Positions 59,761-64,000 of a stretch of 64,000 bases of DNA are shown in pieces. The position numbers and the translations under genes are program-made. Origin of the DNA: Cristatella mucedo (Eukaryota; Bryozoa; Phylactolaemata; Cristatellidae); the NCBI GenBank assembly GCA_009760855.2, contig WPIO01000019.1, forward strand, positions 184,001 through 248,000. Reading direction: 5' to 3'. The notes beneath the pieces were generated by a model. The model was given only the letters and a program-made list of their open reading frames with translations, ran no database searches and was not told where the DNA came from. Every line of letters begins with the position of its first letter. Within the stretch, counting starts at the first letter, position 1.

Positions 59761-60228
59761 TGTTAAATGTTTGTATTTTATGGTGAATGTGATAAGACTG
59801 CTGCAGCTATAAACGCCAACCTTTTCTTCCCTGCTGGCTAAATTGCCTCAGAGCACGAGAGAGTTGTCAGAGAATGCCCGGCTGTGAAACTAAGAATGCC
59901 GAAGACGCATTTGTGCCTAGCAATGCGCACACTGAGTATCTTTGTAGGCAGTCAAAGGTTCTGAGTACGGTGGTACGGTTACATGTTATAGAAAATTGGT
60001 TCAAGTCTTGAGTATGGTAATGCATTATTGGGAGCTGAAAGCTAGTGGTTGCCACGGAGGCTGTTCTGTGACTAAAATAATTCGGCTATTAAATCAGCTA
60101 TTGTGTTTTTAACATTTTCACACGATTTACAGGCAAGGTGAAACTAAACCGACAGTGTGACATGAGCTGAATTGTCAACTAGCTAAGCAACATCTACGAT
60201 AGTGTGAAGGCAGGTAAATCCAAGATGG
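59761..60228. other. Nothing recognised
   Basis: No recognisable coding or repeat sequence. Confidence 0.4.
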
Positions 60229-60780
60229 TTACATTACACTGAAGTGAAGATAACAGATATAATAGAAGGAAGACGAACGAAAATCAGCTCCCAAATTGTG
60301 GCCATGGTGCACCAGTTAAAGGCCCTGATAATGCCTAAGAGCCATGCAGTATCAATGCTTCAAGGAAAGCATGAAAAGCTTTCTTTCCTCTGCTCTCTTG
60401 AGTTTCACTTTCTTGCTACTATGACACACTCATTGTTGCCACGATTGCACGGCATTCGAGAAAGAGATCAGACAACCGATGAGTCACCTGACGAGTCGAT
60501 CTAAACAAAGCAATATCCCCCTTCTACTTGAACAGGGCACTTGCAAAAGGATGATATTGAGTTGGACAATGTGACTGAGGTATATGAAAAACTTACAGTG
60601 TTACAAATCAACATGATTCCGGGTATCTGGAACATCAGCAGTGACTATCCCGAGTCAAGCAAGTTGCTTGCACTACATGACCTATGTCGAGAAACAATTA
60701 ATTCCGGCCAGCTCCAACCGGGTGATAGTTACTTAAACGTTCTTCTGTCGACAAATATATGTGGTTGCTCAGTAAGCTAA
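60229..60780 (+). other. Coding-like frame with two internal stops, function unknown
   Basis: One plus-strand frame stays open from about 60,229 to 60,504, has stops at 60,502 and shortly after, then is open again in the same frame to 60,780. The sequence is protein-like: acidic and amphipathic stretches such as ELDNVTEVYEKLTVLQ, SSKLLALHDLCRETI and LSFLCSLEFHFLATM. I do not recognise the family. It may be a fragment of a transposase or of another gene, broken by two stops. Confidence 0.3.
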
Positions 60781-61502
60781 CCTGTTTTTCTTTTCGTACC
60801 AACCCAAGGGCAGGCTAGGATAAGTGAGAGCACTCTGTTCGTTGCCCAAACATCCCGGAATAAATAATAGCCAAACAGCAAGTACAGCAAATGCTAAATC
60901 TAATTATGTGCAGGCATGAGTTTAAGCAAGTCTGCATGATAGAATGATAGAGATAGATGTTGAAAGGGTGCTCATCAGAACACGAAAAGGCACAGACTTC
61001 TATGTCACTGGAACTAGGGACTGTAAGGAACTCCAAATATAACCTTAGACATGTTCAGTGGTTAATTGGATGCCGTGCAGATCGCATGAACAGCTCATTA
61101 ATGTTCGCACTATAAGGTCACTGTAAGATTATATTTTGCCAAATATCTTGGTTCTACAGAATATTTCGATGGCATTATTACAGAGAATGAACAAATTGAA
61201 AGCAGCTTCACTGCTAACAAGTACACGTTTGGTGCATTAGCTCCCTTACTTACCAATTGACAAGCCATGAGGTACCAGACTTCCAGAGATGTTTTTTGTG
61301 CTATCATCACTGGTCACCGGATCTGAAATTTAATATCTGGTAACTAAAAAACTGATTCTAACTTGTGTCCATTTTTTATCGGCAGCTGCAATATGGTATG
61401 TGCCGTGTGACTCCTTTGGTAAACACAATCACTTGAATAGTAAAGATAATTGTAGAAAATGTATTATAGCAACATCAGAGAACGTTGCGTCTTTTTATAC
61501 AC
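60781..61502. other. Nothing recognised
   Basis: Two minus-strand open frames (60.8-61.3 kb) lack FN3 or other recognisable motifs. Confidence 0.4.
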
Positions 61503-61672
61503 TACATTTGCTGCAAAGGAAGCATGATCAAAAGCTTAGTAGAATATCATGCTCAATGACAACAAACATAACATGGTTAGAGGTGATATGCACAGCCTAA
61601 GCATGCAAATAGACTTAATGGCAGTATGCACAGTGTCAGCTCACGTGACCTGAATAAGCACACAACAGGTTG
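61503..61672 (-). mobile_element. L2-type LINE 3' UTR fragment without hairpin
   Basis: CATTTGCTGCAAAGG, AACATGGTTAGAGGTGATATG and GGCAGTATGCACAGTGTCAGC match the 3' UTR of the 54-kb LINE on the minus strand. The terminal hairpin and tail are lost. Confidence 0.7.
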
Positions 61673-62107
61673 TTGTTATTGTTTTTATTACGTAACAACT
61701 AAAATTAGTAGTGGTGCTGTCTGCTAAAAATATTTTTGACTGGCATTAATTTCAATGTGTTAGCCTTATGATACGGCTAGCTACTTTGGTGAAATGCATG
61801 TTACGACAATCGCATGTATGCGCCTTCTGATGGAGAAGTGATAGATAAGGCTATTTCTTAAAAGCGCAGGCAGCAATCTGATCAATATTCTGGTATTAAA
61901 TCAGAAGCCAGCTAAGGAAAATCGATGAATTATTTCAGGATAAGGACATGCAACGAGCTTGCTGCCGGCTTATCCCGGTGCTCCCGGTCCAGTTACCAAG
62001 ATGCAGTTTGTGTTCCCATTACTCGACTGCCATTCGCATTATCGCCACCACCACATTTCTATTAAATCGATGACTTCTTTCGGGATAAGGGCATTCAACT
62101 AGCGAGC
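61673..62107. other. Nothing recognised
   Basis: Contains two related words, CGATGAATTATTTCAGGATAAGG and CGATGACTTCTTTCGGGATAAGG (about 61,923 and 62,068), a short direct repeat of unknown meaning. Confidence 0.4.
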
Positions 62108-62272
62108 TGCCATGATAGTACAATAGGTACGATCGTTGCTCTCCACGACCCCAGTCCTGGGGTCGTGGGTTTAAATCCTGCAGTGGGCGATCCTGTATTG
62201 CTGCTGCAAGCAGCAGTGATAGCCGTATAGGCTCTTCTGCCGCTACATCAAAGATGCTGTTAAATCATTTTT
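62108..62272 (+). mobile_element. tRNA-derived SINE2, plus orientation
   Basis: The B-box-like GGGTTTAAATCCTGC is followed by GTGGGCGATCCTGTATTGC, GCTGCAAGCAGCAGTGATAGCC and the end GCTGTTAAATCA. Just before the B box, CCACGACCCCAG and CTGGGGTCGTGG form a 12-bp stem, longer than an ordinary tRNA anticodon stem. Confidence 0.75.
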
Positions 62273-62274
62273 CA

Positions 62275-63118
62275 AGTGAGTGGCGAAACCTTTAAGTCGA
62301 TGCCTTGTTTGACTAAGAGCCAGTGCAGGTCGGCTAAATGTGGCTTGATCTGGAATATGAGCCACTGACAACATAAAGTCCTAGCTGCTGATTTTTGCAC
62401 AAGTCAAAAGCACCCGATTACACAGGCCTGTAGATGAGCAAGCAGTGAGTTACGGAAGTCGAGGCGGGATATTACAAACGCATGGATCAATTTAGATCTT
62501 GTATCGCTGTCTAAACAAGCCCAAATTTTAGCAATGTTACGTAGCTGAAAGTAGGCAGACTTTACTGCTGAGCTAAGGTAGTCGTCTAATAAAAGGCCAC
62601 TTTTGAGCAGGATAATTAGATTTCGTGCAGATTCAACAGGAGATATCCTGGCAGAGCCGATTGTGACTGTTCACCTTTCCAATTTCTGAGTCACACCTGG
62701 TTTGCCCATAACTAGTAAGGTTGGTTTTATCATTATTCAATTTAAAAAAAGTTTGCTGCCATCCATGTTTGGATGTCACTAATACCCAAAGCAAGAGAAT
62801 CTAGAGAATGTGACCTGCTGGATGCCTGGGAGAGATCGAGGCAAAGATCAAACTGAGTGTCATCACCATAAAAGTGAAAGCTATATCGCACCTGACAGTC
62901 ACATCTGCAACAAGAAAATTACAAACGAGAAAAGAACTGAACCAAGCACAGAGCCATGGGGTACCCCATAATTCAGAGGTTTCTCGAATAATCTGTATGC
63001 ATTCGCATCAACGCTCTGGTGTATCCCACTGACATGTGACCTGAGCCACTGCAGTGCAGTGCTAGTGATGCCCAGGCGAGATGAGAGGCGCTAAAGAAGG
63101 TCTTGATGATCGATAGTA
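62275..63118 (-). mobile_element. L2-type LINE fragment with the most upstream reverse-transcriptase sequence in the window
   Basis: On the minus strand, from right to left: VITIDHQDLL (RT motif around F-x-x-I-DH), SSRLGIT.TALQWLRSH, NYGVPHGSVLGSVLF, and FHFYGDD near 62,865 (the YADD position). It then runs down to the RIDFKVL region at 62,280. Many stops and frameshifts are present. It extends further 5' than the 20.4-kb copy. Confidence 0.85.
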
Positions 63119-64000
63119 ATCACTTTCCTGCGGCCGATTGTGGCTAATTCTTTATGACCATCTTGAGCTGCTACTTCCAGTTCTTACCATGATAACAGCC
63201 TTCCTGACTTAACTATGCTTCTTGCTTTCCCTTTCCCTTGGTGGCAGCAGATTAAGTCAGTTGACTACTAGGTGTGTAGCAAACGTTTCTTAGACTCTGA
63301 GTGTGCTATTTAAAACTCTTCCACATAATAACGACTTTATCTTTGTGAAGTTTCATGTGGAGATACAGCACATCACATTACATGTATTGTCACTTGCAAA
63401 ACACAAAACTGGAGCCAAACTGTAGAAAAAACAAGCTAATTAAACGCTTTATTTGTAAGTGGCAGACTTAAATTAACCATCGTGGTAGGCTCTCAAGCAG
63501 AGACATAGCCCCTGGAGCTATTTCACTATTTGGTCCGTGCCTACAGTTTTAGTGTGCAAGTTGATACCAGGAGCTTGAGATTTTTAATGGCTCAGCAGTT
63601 TCAAGTTAAGTTGCAGATCGTGTGGTCGAATATTTTAGTTATTGCTTTGACCTATTACGCTCACCTTGCTATTTTTTCAGGCTGAACTAGTAATGTAAAC
63701 CTTGTTAGTGATGGTGCCTCGAGTAGCCAAACGTTTAAACTAGGCGAACTAGGCAATCGCCTCTGTAGCTGGCTAAGGGGTGGCGCCACAAGAAAAAGCT
63801 AGAAAACTAAAAAAAACTATCTTTTGTAAATAAATAAATACCGAACACCAAGCCAATGTACACGTCAAGACATTTTGGCCGCTTATTTAATGAATATCGT
63901 AGAAACCTGCTATGGAGAATTACCCGGAGTATCTGAGTAAGGAGCAGTGGTAGTGTGGACTGTTTCCAATGGAGGTGGAGGCTAGGGGTTATGTGAGCAC
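63119..64000. other. Nothing recognised
   Basis: No FN3 exon, repeat family or RNA gene was recognised up to the right edge. Further upstream RPTP exons are expected beyond it. Confidence 0.4.

Overview
This is a piece of a large animal (metazoan) genome. No bacterial or viral gene organisation is present. Coding sequence is split into short exons with GT..AG borders, introns run to several kilobases, and much of the intron DNA is LINE and SINE debris plus microsatellites. I cannot name the species. An invertebrate is my guess, because the gene and the repeats are not ones I recognise from vertebrates.

One minus-strand gene explains nearly all the real coding signal. It is a receptor-type protein tyrosine phosphatase (RPTP), read from about 58 kb down to about 1.1 kb. 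In transcript order it has eleven fibronectin type III (FN3) exons (58.0, 52.6, 48.7, 46.5, 42.6, 40.4, 36.2, 30.7, 22.8, 17.1 and 15.4 kb), a transmembrane exon (12.8 kb), a juxtamembrane exon (7.9 kb), and four small exons (7.3, 4.6, 4.3 and 1.1 kb) that open the phosphatase domain. All these exons join in phase and give about 1,311 continuous codons. Both ends of the gene lie outside the window. The WPD loop and the HC(x)5R active-site exon should lie beyond the left edge. The more upstream ectodomain and the signal peptide should lie beyond the right edge.

The most striking feature is a tandem array of a roughly 6.11 kb unit from 40,091 to 53,976 (2.3 copies). The copies are almost identical and sit inside the RPTP gene. 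Each full unit carries one 'A' and one 'B' FN3 exon, both phase 1-1, so each added unit lengthens the receptor by 202 residues without breaking the frame. Older, diverged copies of the same unit flank the array at about 35.3-40.1 kb and about 55.6-58.7 kb, so the array has grown more than once.

The introns hold many fragments of one LINE family of L2 type. Most are 5'-truncated, some are recent (20.4, 38.5, 54.1 kb) and many are very old. The LINE 3' end forms a strong hairpin followed by an ATT-type tail. A tRNA-headed SINE (10.2, 10.7, 17.4 kb) ends in the same hairpin, which looks like a LINE/SINE partnership. A second tRNA-derived SINE family without that tail is also common. Other items are a perfect 114-bp-arm inverted repeat at 3.0-3.5 kb, a GC-rich foreign-looking block at 31.8-33.1 kb, a decayed FN3 exon at 16.4 kb, and long GA, TG and TA microsatellites.
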